From JALZAA01 sp035938395 (GTDB lineage: Bacteria > Actinomycetota > Acidimicrobiia > IMCC26256 > JACDBD01), in the NCBI GenBank assembly GCA_035938395.1, contig DASZGY010000019.1:1-61894 (forward strand): a DNA stretch of 61,894 nt. Direction: 5' to 3'. This document shows positions 33,584 to 42,254 of this stretch, one piece after another. Every line of letters begins with the position of its first letter. Position 1 is the stretch's first letter. Made by a program: the position numbers and the translations under genes. The notes beneath the pieces were generated by a model. It ran no database searches. It had not been told where the DNA came from and was given only the letters and a program-made list of their open reading frames with translations.

Positions 33584-34072
33584 TCAGCACTCGCTCCAGA
33601 GACCACGGCCGGCACGCTTGGCGTCGAGCTCCTCTCGCAGCATCGTGCGGGCGTGTGCGTGATTGGGCTCGATGACCAGGAGGCGGGCGTATCCGCGGCG
33701 CAGTAGCTCGTCGTTGAACCGCTCGCCGTCGACGACGACGTACGCGAGGCGGCGGCCGTACCGATCGCGTCCCTCGATGTCGTCCTCCAGCTGCACCGCC
33801 CGTCCCGCCAGGTGCTCCTCGGTGAACGTGGCGGCCTCGGGCCCGAAGCATTCGACCGGCTTGGTCGGATGATGGGTCTCGGGCGTGTTGATGCCCAGCA
33901 GCCGGACCGTGTCGGTGTCGTTGCCGCCGCGGGCCACCTCGATCGTGTCGCCGTCGACGACGCGGACGACAGTCCATTCGGCGGTCGCGGCGTGGTGAGC
34001 TCGTCCGAGCCGCCAACCCCCGAGTGAGGCGGCGGCGAGGATCACCACGACCACGACCCGGGAGCGGGTCAT
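33584..34072 (-). CDS. Thermonuclease (staphylococcal-nuclease family), membrane-anchored or secreted
   Basis: A 162-residue protein with an N-terminal hydrophobic segment (RVVVVVILAAASLGGWRLG) and then the SNase OB-fold. The catalytic set is present: VVDGDTI (Asp40, Asp42), VRLLGINTPE (Arg57, Glu65) and DRYGRRLAYV (Arg107 region). These are calcium-dependent nucleases, usually extracellular. The ATG at 34072 gives the signal-type N-terminus; the frame is open further upstream but overlaps the next gene. There is one Cys in ECFGPEA and one at the C-terminus, which could pair. Confidence 0.9.
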   Translation of the reverse strand: MTRSRVVVVVILAAASLGGWRLGRAHHAATAEWTVVRVVDGDTIEVARGGNDTDTVRLLGINTPETHHPTKPVECFGPEAATFTEEHLAGRAVQLEDDIEGRDRYGRRLAYVVVDGERFNDELLRRGYARLLVIEPNHAHARTMLREELDAKRAGRGLWSEC

Positions 34073-34110
34073 ACAGGGATCGTACCGAGGCGGTGTGACG
34101 GCTTCCCGGG

Positions 34111-34590
34111 TCAGTACTGCGCGAAGTACGGCTTCTCGGGCTCGCGCTTCTCCAAGAGGATGAACACCAGCCCGTGCGGATCGGCGAACCACGTAGTGCG
34201 CAGGCCGACGATCTCGGCGGTCCCCTGAGTGAGGAAGTGCACACCCTTGCCCTCGAGCTCGACGCGGGTCTCGGCGATGTCGTCGCACACCAGCCCGACG
34301 TGGGTGAACCCGTGGTCCGTCACCGACGCGTCCTGCGGCCGGGGGTGGCCGGGCGCCCGCGGATACTCGATGACCTCGAGCACACGGTCGCCGCCATCCG
34401 GGAACCCGAGGATGGCGGCCTTCACCGCCACCGGGCTCGGCACCAGCTCGCCCATGTCGTGCTCGATGGCGTCGCCCTCCACGAGGTAGGGCGGCGAGAG
34501 GATGGTGAGGCCGAGCACGGACCGGTACCACTCGACGGCCGCCTCGACGTCCGGCACGCACACCGCCGTGTGGGCGATCCCGGTGATCAC
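34111..34590 (-). CDS. VOC-family (glyoxalase/dioxygenase fold) protein
   Basis: A 159-residue two-module VOC protein. Module one starts ITGIAHTAVCVPDVEAAVEWYRSVLGLTI with His7 as likely metal ligand and ends VLEVIEYP; module two is FTHVGLVCDDIAETRVELEGKGVHF to WFADPHGLVFILLE. The overall shape resembles methylmalonyl-CoA epimerase-like and glyoxalase-like members, but the substrate is not determinable. The GTG at 34590 lies 7 bases after a TAACGT -10 element, which settles the start. Confidence 0.82.
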   Translation of the reverse strand: MITGIAHTAVCVPDVEAAVEWYRSVLGLTILSPPYLVEGDAIEHDMGELVPSPVAVKAAILGFPDGGDRVLEVIEYPRAPGHPRPQDASVTDHGFTHVGLVCDDIAETRVELEGKGVHFLTQGTAEIVGLRTTWFADPHGLVFILLEKREPEKPYFAQY

Positions 34591-34597
34591 CCGACGG

Positions 34598-34603
34598 ACG
34601 TTA
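34598..34603 (-). promoter_or_regulatory. -10 element of a leaderless VOC-gene transcript
   Basis: TAACGT on the minus strand ends 7 bases before the GTG at 34590. It lies back to back with the -10 of the LemA-like gene, within a 56-bp divergent intergenic region. Confidence 0.45.
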
Positions 34604-34634
34604 GGGGATGAGCGATCAGCGGCAAGCCCGCCGC

Positions 34635-34640
34635 TAGCTT
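34635..34640 (+). promoter_or_regulatory. -10 element of a leaderless LemA-like transcript
   Basis: TAGCTT ends 6 bases before the ATG at 34647. No ribosome site is present; the two ATG codons in a row allow initiation at either. Confidence 0.45.
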
Positions 34641-34646
34641 TCCCCG

Positions 34647-35207
34647 ATGATGGCTCGTCGGGTCCGGCGTCTCGCGGTCGTCGTGCTCGTGCTGCTCGTG
34701 ATCGGGGGGATCGCGCTCGTGCTGACGACCCGCCCCAAGCTCGAGGACGCGCGAGACGGCGTCGACCGCGCGTGGACGCCGCTGCGGGGGCCGCTCTCCG
34801 AGAGGTACGCCAAGCTCGCGGAAGCGAACACGCAACTCGTTGCGGCGGGGGGCGGCGAACGAAACGTGTCCCGGGCTCTTGGGCTCCGGCTGGGCCGTTG
34901 GGACGAGCTGCGACGTGCCAAGGACGGCGATGCCGACGCCGACGCCGAGGCCCAGACCGCCGACCAGCTCGAAGGGCTCGCCACCCGGCTCCAAGCCGTC
35001 GTGTCGAGCTCCGACCGGCTGCGGGCGTCCGAACCCCTGAACCAGGCGATCGCCGCCTTCCAGGGCACGTTGCCGTCCCCACCGGCGGTCACGGCGTACA
35101 ACCGCACCGCCCGCGACTACGAGGACGAACGCAACGGCCTCCTGCGCGGCCCGGTCGCGAGCCTGTTCGGCTACGAGTCGCGACCGCAGCTGGTGCTCGG
35201 GACGTAG
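34647..35207 (+). CDS. LemA-like membrane-anchored protein
   Basis: A 186-residue protein: a basic N-terminus and one transmembrane helix (LAVVVLVLLVIGGIALVL, about 9-26), then a helical, charged ectodomain. The C-terminus AYNRTARDYEDERNGLLRGPVASLFGYESRPQL is close to the LemA ending (tyrosine-Asn helix, then a Phe/Tyr-rich RP motif), and the intermediate four-helix region is short. LemA proteins are four-helix bundles of unknown function on membranes. The match is clear only at the C-terminus, so the family call is tentative. Confidence 0.6.
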   Translation: MMARRVRRLAVVVLVLLVIGGIALVLTTRPKLEDARDGVDRAWTPLRGPLSERYAKLAEANTQLVAAGGGERNVSRALGLRLGRWDELRRAKDGDADADAEAQTADQLEGLATRLQAVVSSSDRLRASEPLNQAIAAFQGTLPSPPAVTAYNRTARDYEDERNGLLRGPVASLFGYESRPQLVLGT

Positions 35208-35221
35208 CTCGAGCGTTCAGG

Positions 35222-37267
35222 TCAGCCGCTGACCACGTTCCCGAGCACGTCGACGCAGAAGTGGCCGTCGGTGCGGACGCCGAACGCGAGGCCGCCGCCG
35301 GCGCAGGTCGGGATCGCGGTGGTCGTGTCGGCCGAGCTGTTGAAGGCCGCGCCTGCCACCGCCGCGTTGCCGGCGCCGTTGGCGTTGCTCGTGGCCTGGC
35401 TGTTGGCGATGGCGCCGGATGCGGCGATCCCGCCGTTGTTGGACGACGCCGAGCTGCCGTTGCTGTTGAAAGCAGCGCCCGTGAACGACTGACTGCCGGT
35501 GCTGGCCGAAGAGCTGTTGCCGTTGCTGCCGAAGGCCGCGGTGGTGTTCGCTTGCCCGCCGTTGATCGCCGCGGCGGAGTTGCCGTTGCTGGCGAAGGAC
35601 GCATCGACATTCGCCACGCCGCCGTTGTTGGCGGCCGCCGAGTTGCCGTTGCTGCCGGCTGCCGCACTCACGTTCGCCTTTCCGCCATTTTGGGCGGCGC
35701 TGGCATTGCTGTTGCTCCCGAGGGACGCGTCCACGACCGCCGTCCCGCCGGTCTGGGCGGCGGCGGCGTTGCTGTTGCTGGCACCGGCCGCGATCACATG
35801 CGCCGTCCCTCCGAGGTTGGCGGCGGCGGCGTTGGCGTTACTGAAGTCGGATGCATCCACGCTCGCCGTGCCCCGGGCGTTGCCCACGGCCGAGTTGGCG
35901 TTGCTCTGGTTGCTGGTGTTCACGACTGCCGAACTGTCGATGTTGGCGACGGCGGAGTTCGCGGTGCTGCCGTCTGCGTTCAGCACCGCCAGGCTCCTGA
36001 TGATGGCGGTGGCGCTGTTGATGCCGGAACCGTTCGATGCATTGAGGACCGCCACGCTTTGGTCCTCTGCGTCTACCGCATTGCTGTTGCTGCCGGTCGT
36101 GGCGTTCAGGAGCGCCGCACTCGCTGTCTTGGCCACCGCGGTATTGACGTTGCTGGCGTTCGACGCGTTGACCTGAGCCGCGGCGAAGTTCTCCGCCTGC
36201 GCCGTGTTCGCAGTGCTGCCGTTGTCCGCGTTCACCAGGGCCGCGCTCGACCCCTGCGCGGACGCTACGTTCACACCTGCGCCGCTCGTCGCGTTCACGA
36301 CCGCCGCGCTCCCCTGCTGAGCCTGCGCGACGTTGCCGTTGCTGCCGCCGGTCGCGTTCACGAGCGCCGCGCTCGTGGTCTTTGCCTGCGCCACGTTGGC
36401 GTTGCTGACGTCGCTGGCGTCCACCCGCGCCGCGCTGAGGTCGCTCGCCTGGGCGACGTTGGAGGTGGCGCCACCTTCTGCGTTCACGAGCGCCGCGCTC
36501 AGGCTCCGCGCCTGCGCATTGTTCGCACCGGCGCCATTCGTGGCGTTGACCACTGCGACGCTGGCCCCGTTGGCCCCGGCGCTATTGCCGTTGCTGCCGT
36601 TCGCCGCGTTCACCTGGGCCGCGCCCGTGTTGGACGCCTGCGAGACGTTCCCGTTGCTCCCGTTGATCGCGTTCACTGCGGCCGCGCTTCCAGAGACCGC
36701 TTGCGCGACGTTCCCGCTGCTGCCGTTCGCCGCGATCACCTGCGCCGCGCTGAGACTGCTCGCCTGCGAGACGTTTCCGCCGCTGCCGTTCCCCGCGTTG
36801 ACGATGGCTACGGCCGCGTTGCTCGCCTGCGAAACGTTCCCGTTGCTGTTGTTCGCCGCGTCCACGAGCGCCGCGCTCGCGCTGCTCGCCTGGGCGACAT
36901 TTCCGTTGCTGTTGTCCGCCGCCCCGACCGCCGCTGAGCTCAGTCCCGCCGCCTGAGCAGAGTTCCCCCCGCTGTTGTTGGTCGAGTTGGCCAGGGCGAT
37001 GCTCGAGGTGGCGGCCTGCGCGTCCGCACTGCTCGAGTCGGCGGCCTGCGCGGCGGCAAAGCTGCCGGGATTGCTCGACGAAGTACAGGTACTGCCGACG
37101 CCGACGTTGACGGTGACACCCTGGACGCTGACGCACGAGTCGCCCGCTGCGCCGCTTGCCGGCGCGAGCGCGATGCCGGTTGCCAGCGCGCCCACCGTGA
37201 CCGCGATGCCGATCGAGATTCGCCGCGCGCGGCGCACCGCACGCTTCGCCGAGAGAACCCTGCCCAT
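35222..37267 (-). CDS. Secreted protein of about 24 degenerate 21-residue repeats
   Basis: A 681-residue protein with an Arg-rich signal peptide (RRARRISIGIAVTVGALATG, cleavage probably near residue 40), a short N-terminal segment with two Cys (SCVSVQG and TCTSSS), then about 24 tandem repeats of 21 residues up to about residue 600 and a C-terminal segment with two more Cys (PTCAGG and HFCVD). A typical repeat is NGNVAQASSASAALVDAANNS: Asn at positions 1 and 3, small residues throughout, hydrophobics near position 15, Ser last. Such Asn/Ala/Ser ladders suggest a beta-solenoid or a curli-like secreted fibre. No family recognised. It has a dedicated promoter with a palindromic operator and a GGTAGGGG ribosome site. 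Confidence 0.8.
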   Translation of the reverse strand: MGRVLSAKRAVRRARRISIGIAVTVGALATGIALAPASGAAGDSCVSVQGVTVNVGVGSTCTSSSNPGSFAAAQAADSSSADAQAATSSIALANSTNNSGGNSAQAAGLSSAAVGAADNSNGNVAQASSASAALVDAANNSNGNVSQASNAAVAIVNAGNGSGGNVSQASSLSAAQVIAANGSSGNVAQAVSGSAAAVNAINGSNGNVSQASNTGAAQVNAANGSNGNSAGANGASVAVVNATNGAGANNAQARSLSAALVNAEGGATSNVAQASDLSAARVDASDVSNANVAQAKTTSAALVNATGGSNGNVAQAQQGSAAVVNATSGAGVNVASAQGSSAALVNADNGSTANTAQAENFAAAQVNASNASNVNTAVAKTASAALLNATTGSNSNAVDAEDQSVAVLNASNGSGINSATAIIRSLAVLNADGSTANSAVANIDSSAVVNTSNQSNANSAVGNARGTASVDASDFSNANAAAANLGGTAHVIAAGASNSNAAAAQTGGTAVVDASLGSNSNASAAQNGGKANVSAAAGSNGNSAAANNGGVANVDASFASNGNSAAAINGGQANTTAAFGSNGNSSSASTGSQSFTGAAFNSNGSSASSNNGGIAASGAIANSQATSNANGAGNAAVAGAAFNSSADTTTAIPTCAGGGLAFGVRTDGHFCVDVLGNVVSG
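35400..36960 (-). repeat. 63-bp tandem protein-coding repeats
   Basis: The 21-residue repeats of the secreted protein correspond to about 24 imperfect 63-bp units. DNA similarity between units is modest (many differ at third positions), so the array is old, or shaped by selection on the protein, rather than a recent expansion. One unit near the middle is shorter by about one codon (IIRSLAVLNADGS). Confidence 0.75.
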
Positions 37268-37300
37268 GTCCGACCCCTACCCGTATCCGAGACTCGGGCC

Positions 37301-37329
37301 AGCCAATCCGAACGGCGTTCGGAAGTCAA
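37301..37329 (-). promoter_or_regulatory. Promoter of the repeat-protein gene with a 17-bp palindrome between -35 and -10
   Basis: On the minus strand: TTGACT (37324-37329), then exactly 17 bases forming the perfect inverted repeat TCCGAACG-C-CGTTCGGA (37307-37323), then TTGGCT (37301-37306). A regulator bound there would sit on the spacer. The leader to the ATG at 37267 is about 27 bases and includes a ribosome site. Confidence 0.55.
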
Positions 37330-37386
37330 GGCTTCGCGCGCAGAAAGGCGGTCCTCGCGCGCAGAGTGTCCGGAATCTCCCCTGAA

Positions 37387-40300
37387 TCAGCGCGCGGCGC
37401 CGATGACGTTCTGGTTGGCACGCTCGATCCGGGCCACCTCGCCGACGGGCGCGACGCGCCAGAAGCTCCTGAGCGTCGTGTCCCAATCACCGAGCATCGC
37501 GGCTGCACGAGCCGATCCGGTGAGCTCACGGTGCCGCTCGAGCAGGAACCGCAGCTCCGCTGCCTGCGGATCGTCGAGCTTCGACGCCTCCACCAGCTGC
37601 GGGTTCAGCCGCGCCGCCAGCAGTCCTTCGGGATCGAACACGAACGCCTGACCGCCGGTCATCCCGGCGCCGAGGTTGTAGCCGAACGGGCCCAGGACGA
37701 CGCACGTGCCGCCGGTCATGTACTCGCACGTGTGGTCGCCCGTCCCCTCGACGACAGCGGTCGCGCCGCTGTTGCGCACCATGAAGCGCTCGCCGACCCG
37801 GCCGGCGACAAAGAGTTGCCCGCCCGTCGCGCCGTACAGGACCGTGTTGCCGGCGAGGACGGCGTCGCCTGCGTCCCCTTCGGGCGGGCGCACGGTGACG
37901 CGTCCGCCGCCCATACCCTTGCCGAGGTAGTCGTTCGCCTCGCCCACGAGCTCGAGCGCGACGCCGTCGGCGAGGAACGCGCCGAAGCTCTGCCCGGCCG
38001 AGCCCGTGAGCCGCGCCGTCACCGACCCGGGCGGCAGTCCTTCGCCCCACTCGAGCCCGATCGCACCGCCGAGCGACGCGCCGACGGTGCGGTCGGCGTT
38101 GGTGATCTCGTACTCGAGCACGGCGTCGCCGCCGTCCCACAACGCGGAGAACGCGTCGGCGAGGAGCCGCTCGTCCAATGCCGACCGCGGCCGCTGGATC
38201 GGCACCGTCGCCACGAAATGCCGCGGTCCCTCCGACGAGGGCGTCGAGAGCAGGGGTGACAGGTCGAGCGAATCAGCGCGCGCGTCGCCCGTCGAGCGCT
38301 GGCGGAGCATGTCGACGCGCCCGATGGCTTCGTCGAGGGTTCGCATCCCCAGCGAGGCGAGTGTGCGACGAACCTCTTCGGCGATGAAGATCATGTACGT
38401 CGCGACACCTTCCGGCGTGCCCGTGAACTTGGCCCGCAGGTTCGGCCGCTGCGTCGCGATGCCGGTTGGGCAGGTGTCGCGGTGGCAGGCGCGCACCATG
38501 ATGCAGCCCTCGGCGAGCATCGCCGCCGTGCCGAACGAGTACTCGTCGGCGCCCAGGAGCGCCGCCATGACGACGTCGCGTCCCGTCCTGAAGCCGCCGT
38601 CCACGCGGACACGCACCCGGTCTCGCAGATCGTTCTCTATGAGCGCCTGCTGCGTCTCGGCGAGACCCAGCTCCCACGGCATGCCCGCGTTCTTGATCGA
38701 CGACAGCGGCGACGCGCCGGTGCCTCCATTGCTGCCCGAGATCTGCACCACGTCGGCGAGCGCCTTGACGACGCCGGCCGAGATCGTGCCGACGCCGTCC
38801 TCGGCGACGAGCTTCACCGACACCTCGGCCAGCGGATTGACCTGCTTGAGGTCGTAGATGAGCTGGGCGAGGTCCTCGATCGAGTAGATGTCGTGGTGCG
38901 GAGGCGGCGAGATCAGCCCGACGCCCGGCTGCGTGTGGCGGAGGCGCGCGATCTCGCCGCTCACCTTGTGGCCCGGCAGCTGGCCGCCTTCCCCGGGCTT
39001 CGATCCCTGGGCGATCTTGATGTTGAACTCGTCCGCGAACGCGCAGTACTCGGGCGTGACCCCGAACCGGCCCGACGCGATCTGCTTGATGCGCGAGTTG
39101 CGGTCGCGCTCGGTCCCGCGGGTGCGGTAGCGGGCCGGGTCCTCGCCGCCCTCGCCGCAGTTGCTCTTGCCTCCGAGCATGTTCATCGCGATCGCGAGCG
39201 TCTCGTGCGCTTCCGCCGACAGCGCGCCGTGGGACATGGCCCCGGTCGAGAACCGCGCCGTGATCGCCTCGACCGGCTCAACCTCGTCGATCGGGATCGG
39301 CTCACCGCCGGGAACGAGATCGAGCAGGTCCCGCAGCTCGGTCGTGGGTCGTGACTCGACGAGCTCGCGGAACCTCTCGTACAGGTCGGCGCGTCCGCCC
39401 TTGATCGCGCCCTGCAGGAGATGCGCCGCACGCAGGTCGGCCGGGTCCGGCTCGGGCAACGGCTCGGCGTCCGGGCCCTGCAGCACGATGACCTTGCCCT
39501 GGTCCTCGCTCGGCGCCGGCTCGACGCCGGCGAGCTTCCCGCTGACTTCGCTCTTCTTCTTGGGCTTGCGGTCGCCGTTCTCACCGTCGCCCTCGGGCGT
39601 GAGCCCGAGCGAGTCGTGCAGCGCGTCGACGACGTCGGGGTTGTTGCCGTGGTACTCGCCGCCGCGCTTGCGGTAGCGGAAGAACCCGGGCTCGTCGAGC
39701 GACGCCTTCTCGCCCTCGAACGCGGCTTCGTGCCGTCCGAGGATGTCGGCGCCGAGCGTGTCGAAGCCGACGCCGCCCACCTCGGACACCGTGAACCGCA
39801 GGCACGTCTCGATGACCTCGGGCCCGAGCCCGATGGCCTCGAAGATCTGCGCCGCCCGGTAGCCGTCGACGGTCGAGATGCCCATCTTCGAGAAGATCTT
39901 GAGGACGCCGTCTTCGAGCGCGGCTTGCAGCTGCGCCTGCGCCTCCGACGAATGGAGCTCCCCGAGCTGGTCGTCGTCGGCCATGCTCGCCACCGTCTCG
40001 AGCGCGAGGCGCGGGCATACCGCGTCGGCGCCGAACCCGAGCAGGCAGGCGACGCCGTGGACGTCGCGGGCGTCGCCCGAGGCGACGACGATCGACGCCT
40101 GCTGACGCGTGTGCTCGGCGACGAGCCGGTGGTGCACCGCCCCCAGCGCGAGCAGCGACGGGATCGGCGCGCGGTCGGCGCCGACGCCGCGGTCCGAGAT
40201 CACGAGGAGGCCGGCGCCGGCGGCGACGGCCTCGACGGCGGCGTCGGCCAGGGCCCGGATGGCGGGCTCGAGGCCGCCCGGACCGTCCGTGACCGGGAAG

Positions 40301-42099
40301 GTCGCGCCGAGACGGACCGCCTTGAACACGGACCGGTCGGAGTCGAGCAGCGACTCGACGGCCGCCGGATACAGGAAGAAGGAGGGCAGTTCGAGCAGGC
40401 GGGCGGCGCCGGGCTCCTCGGTGAGCAGGGGGCGGCGCGGCCCGAGGCACGTGCGCAACGACATCACCAGCCGCTCGCGTAGGTGGTCGATGGGCGGGTT
40501 CGTGACCTGTGCGAAGCGCTGCTTCAGGTAGTTGAACATCGGCCGGGGGCGCGTGGCGACGGCCGCGAACGGCACGTCGTCACCCATCGAGAAGGTCGGC
40601 TCCTTGGCGTCGGTGGCCATGGGCTTCAGCACCATTGCCACCTCTTCCCGGGTGAGACCGAAGGCGACCTGCTGTCGCACGAGGTCTTCGGGGGCAGGCG
40701 GCATCTCGACGGGCCCACCGATGTCCGCCGGGAGGAGGCCGTCGCGCGCCCACTGGGAGTACGGCTGCAGCCGCGCCAGCCACGTCTTGACGTCGGTGTC
40801 GTCCTGCACTGCGGCTGTCGTCGCCGCATCATCGCCATCGCCGGTCGCGCGTTCGGGGTCGACGCAGATCATGTCGCCGGGACCGAGGCGGCCGCGACGC
40901 ACCGAGCCGTGGCCCGAGACCGGCACGGCGCCGACCTCCGACGCGCAGACGACCAGGCCGTCCTCGCACACCTGCCAGCGCAGCGGACGCAGCCCGTTTC
41001 GGTCGAGCGCGGCGCCGACGCGCCGGCCGTCACTGAACACGAGCCCGGCGGGCCCGTCCCACGGGTCGGTGAGGCACGCGTGGTAGCGGAAGAAGCTGCG
41101 CACCCCGCGCGGCAGGTCGCGCTGGCCCTCCCACGCCTCGGGCACGAGCATGGCGACGGCGTGGCGTATGTCGCGGCCACCGCGCACCAGCAGTTCGACG
41201 GCGGAATCGAGCTTCCCGGAGTCGGAGTCCTCGGGATCGAGCACGGGACGGAACAGCTCTTCGGGGCCGAGGCCCACGTCCTCGGTGCCGAGGCGGCCGC
41301 GGGCGATCATGCGCAGCTCGTTGCCGCGCACGGTGTTGATCTCGCCGTTGTGGCACAGGTGCCGGAAGGGCTGGGCGCGCTCCCACGCCGGGGTCGTGTT
41401 CGTCGAGAAGCGGCTATGGAAGATCGCCAGCGACGCGCCGAACTCGTCGTCGGCGAGATCGGGATAGAAGGCGGCGAGCCGGTCGCTCAGGACGAGCGCC
41501 TTGTACGTCACGGTGACGAACGAGAAGCTCGCGAAGTAGTACCGCACGCGCGCCTCGCGGCATGTGGCCTCCGCCCGCCGGCGGGCGCGATACGCGCGCC
41601 GTTCCGCGTCGACGTCGTCGACGTCCGCGGGCCGCTGCAGGATCCCGTGCCAGAGCGAGGGCTGGTCGACCCGCGCCGCCGCGCCGAGGTGCGTCTCGTC
41701 GACGGGGACCTGACGCCATCCCGCCAGCTCGATCCCCTCGGCCGCGCAGGCGTCGGCGGCGGCGGTCTGGGCGACGCGCACGGCGTCGTCGTCAGCGACG
41801 TCGAGGAACGCGGACACGACACCCAGGCGATCGGCGTCGAGCGCGCGACCGAGCTCCTTGCCGCCGACGCGGGCGAAGAACGGGCGCGGGATGGGGACGA
41901 GGAGGCCGGCGCCGTCGCCCGAGATTCCGTCGGCGGCGATGGCCTGTCGGTGGCGGACGCACGCCAGCCCGGTCAGGGCGAGGTCGACGATCTCGCGGCT
42001 GGTGCCGCCGGATGCGTGCGCGACGAAGCCGATGCCACAGGCATCGAGGTCAGTGCGTTGGCGCGCCCGTTGCCGCGCCGCGCGATTGAAGTCGGCCAA
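37387..42099 (-). CDS. gltB: Glutamate synthase large subunit
   Basis: Makes glutamate from glutamine and 2-oxoglutarate. A 1570-residue protein with the usual order: N-terminal class II glutaminase domain, where the mature enzyme would start at Cys21 (DACGIGFVAH; the first 20 residues would be removed), central domain, FMN-binding synthase domain (GSNGGTGASPLSSIKNAG), the 3Fe-4S cluster motif CIMVRACHRDTC (Cys-x5-Cys-x4-Cys) at roughly residues 1200-1212, and the C-terminal GXGXG beta helix (VVEGTGDHTCEYMTGG). A Lys-rich linker (residues 840-880) is slightly longer than usual. The small subunit gene gltD is not adjacent on either side. Confidence 0.96.
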   Translation of the reverse strand: MADFNRAARQRARQRTDLDACGIGFVAHASGGTSREIVDLALTGLACVRHRQAIAADGISGDGAGLLVPIPRPFFARVGGKELGRALDADRLGVVSAFLDVADDDAVRVAQTAAADACAAEGIELAGWRQVPVDETHLGAAARVDQPSLWHGILQRPADVDDVDAERRAYRARRRAEATCREARVRYYFASFSFVTVTYKALVLSDRLAAFYPDLADDEFGASLAIFHSRFSTNTTPAWERAQPFRHLCHNGEINTVRGNELRMIARGRLGTEDVGLGPEELFRPVLDPEDSDSGKLDSAVELLVRGGRDIRHAVAMLVPEAWEGQRDLPRGVRSFFRYHACLTDPWDGPAGLVFSDGRRVGAALDRNGLRPLRWQVCEDGLVVCASEVGAVPVSGHGSVRRGRLGPGDMICVDPERATGDGDDAATTAAVQDDTDVKTWLARLQPYSQWARDGLLPADIGGPVEMPPAPEDLVRQQVAFGLTREEVAMVLKPMATDAKEPTFSMGDDVPFAAVATRPRPMFNYLKQRFAQVTNPPIDHLRERLVMSLRTCLGPRRPLLTEEPGAARLLELPSFFLYPAAVESLLDSDRSVFKAVRLGATFPVTDGPGGLEPAIRALADAAVEAVAAGAGLLVISDRGVGADRAPIPSLLALGAVHHRLVAEHTRQQASIVVASGDARDVHGVACLLGFGADAVCPRLALETVASMADDDQLGELHSSEAQAQLQAALEDGVLKIFSKMGISTVDGYRAAQIFEAIGLGPEVIETCLRFTVSEVGGVGFDTLGADILGRHEAAFEGEKASLDEPGFFRYRKRGGEYHGNNPDVVDALHDSLGLTPEGDGENGDRKPKKKSEVSGKLAGVEPAPSEDQGKVIVLQGPDAEPLPEPDPADLRAAHLLQGAIKGGRADLYERFRELVESRPTTELRDLLDLVPGGEPIPIDEVEPVEAITARFSTGAMSHGALSAEAHETLAIAMNMLGGKSNCGEGGEDPARYRTRGTERDRNSRIKQIASGRFGVTPEYCAFADEFNIKIAQGSKPGEGGQLPGHKVSGEIARLRHTQPGVGLISPPPHHDIYSIEDLAQLIYDLKQVNPLAEVSVKLVAEDGVGTISAGVVKALADVVQISGSNGGTGASPLSSIKNAGMPWELGLAETQQALIENDLRDRVRVRVDGGFRTGRDVVMAALLGADEYSFGTAAMLAEGCIMVRACHRDTCPTGIATQRPNLRAKFTGTPEGVATYMIFIAEEVRRTLASLGMRTLDEAIGRVDMLRQRSTGDARADSLDLSPLLSTPSSEGPRHFVATVPIQRPRSALDERLLADAFSALWDGGDAVLEYEITNADRTVGASLGGAIGLEWGEGLPPGSVTARLTGSAGQSFGAFLADGVALELVGEANDYLGKGMGGGRVTVRPPEGDAGDAVLAGNTVLYGATGGQLFVAGRVGERFMVRNSGATAVVEGTGDHTCEYMTGGTCVVLGPFGYNLGAGMTGGQAFVFDPEGLLAARLNPQLVEASKLDDPQAAELRFLLERHRELTGSARAAAMLGDWDTTLRSFWRVAPVGEVARIERANQNVIGAAR

Positions 42100-42254
42100 C
42101 CGAGGGACTCCTCGCTCCCGGGACGGTGCTGTCGTTTCGGGGATCCAGCAGGAGCGACGACGCTGTCGCGGAAAGGCTCACGATAGCGGACGGACACTGG
42201 GGCGCCGCCCGCTTTGGGGCGGCGACGGCGGCTTTGGGCGTGCCAGCATGCAGC

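Noticed and set aside
34502..36937. A long rightward frame across the VOC, LemA-like and repeat-protein region
   Set aside because: Its apparent repeats are the reverse-strand reading of the 63-bp repeats and it runs through a well-supported LemA-like gene.
35400..36960. CRISPR array
   Set aside because: Units are 63 bp, back to back and degenerate, and translate in one frame; there are no spacers of unrelated sequence.
37307..37323. LexA (SOS) box
   Set aside because: Actinobacterial LexA boxes have CGAAC-N4-GTTCG; here the central spacing is three bases, and the second copy of the motif has CGAAG/CTTCG.
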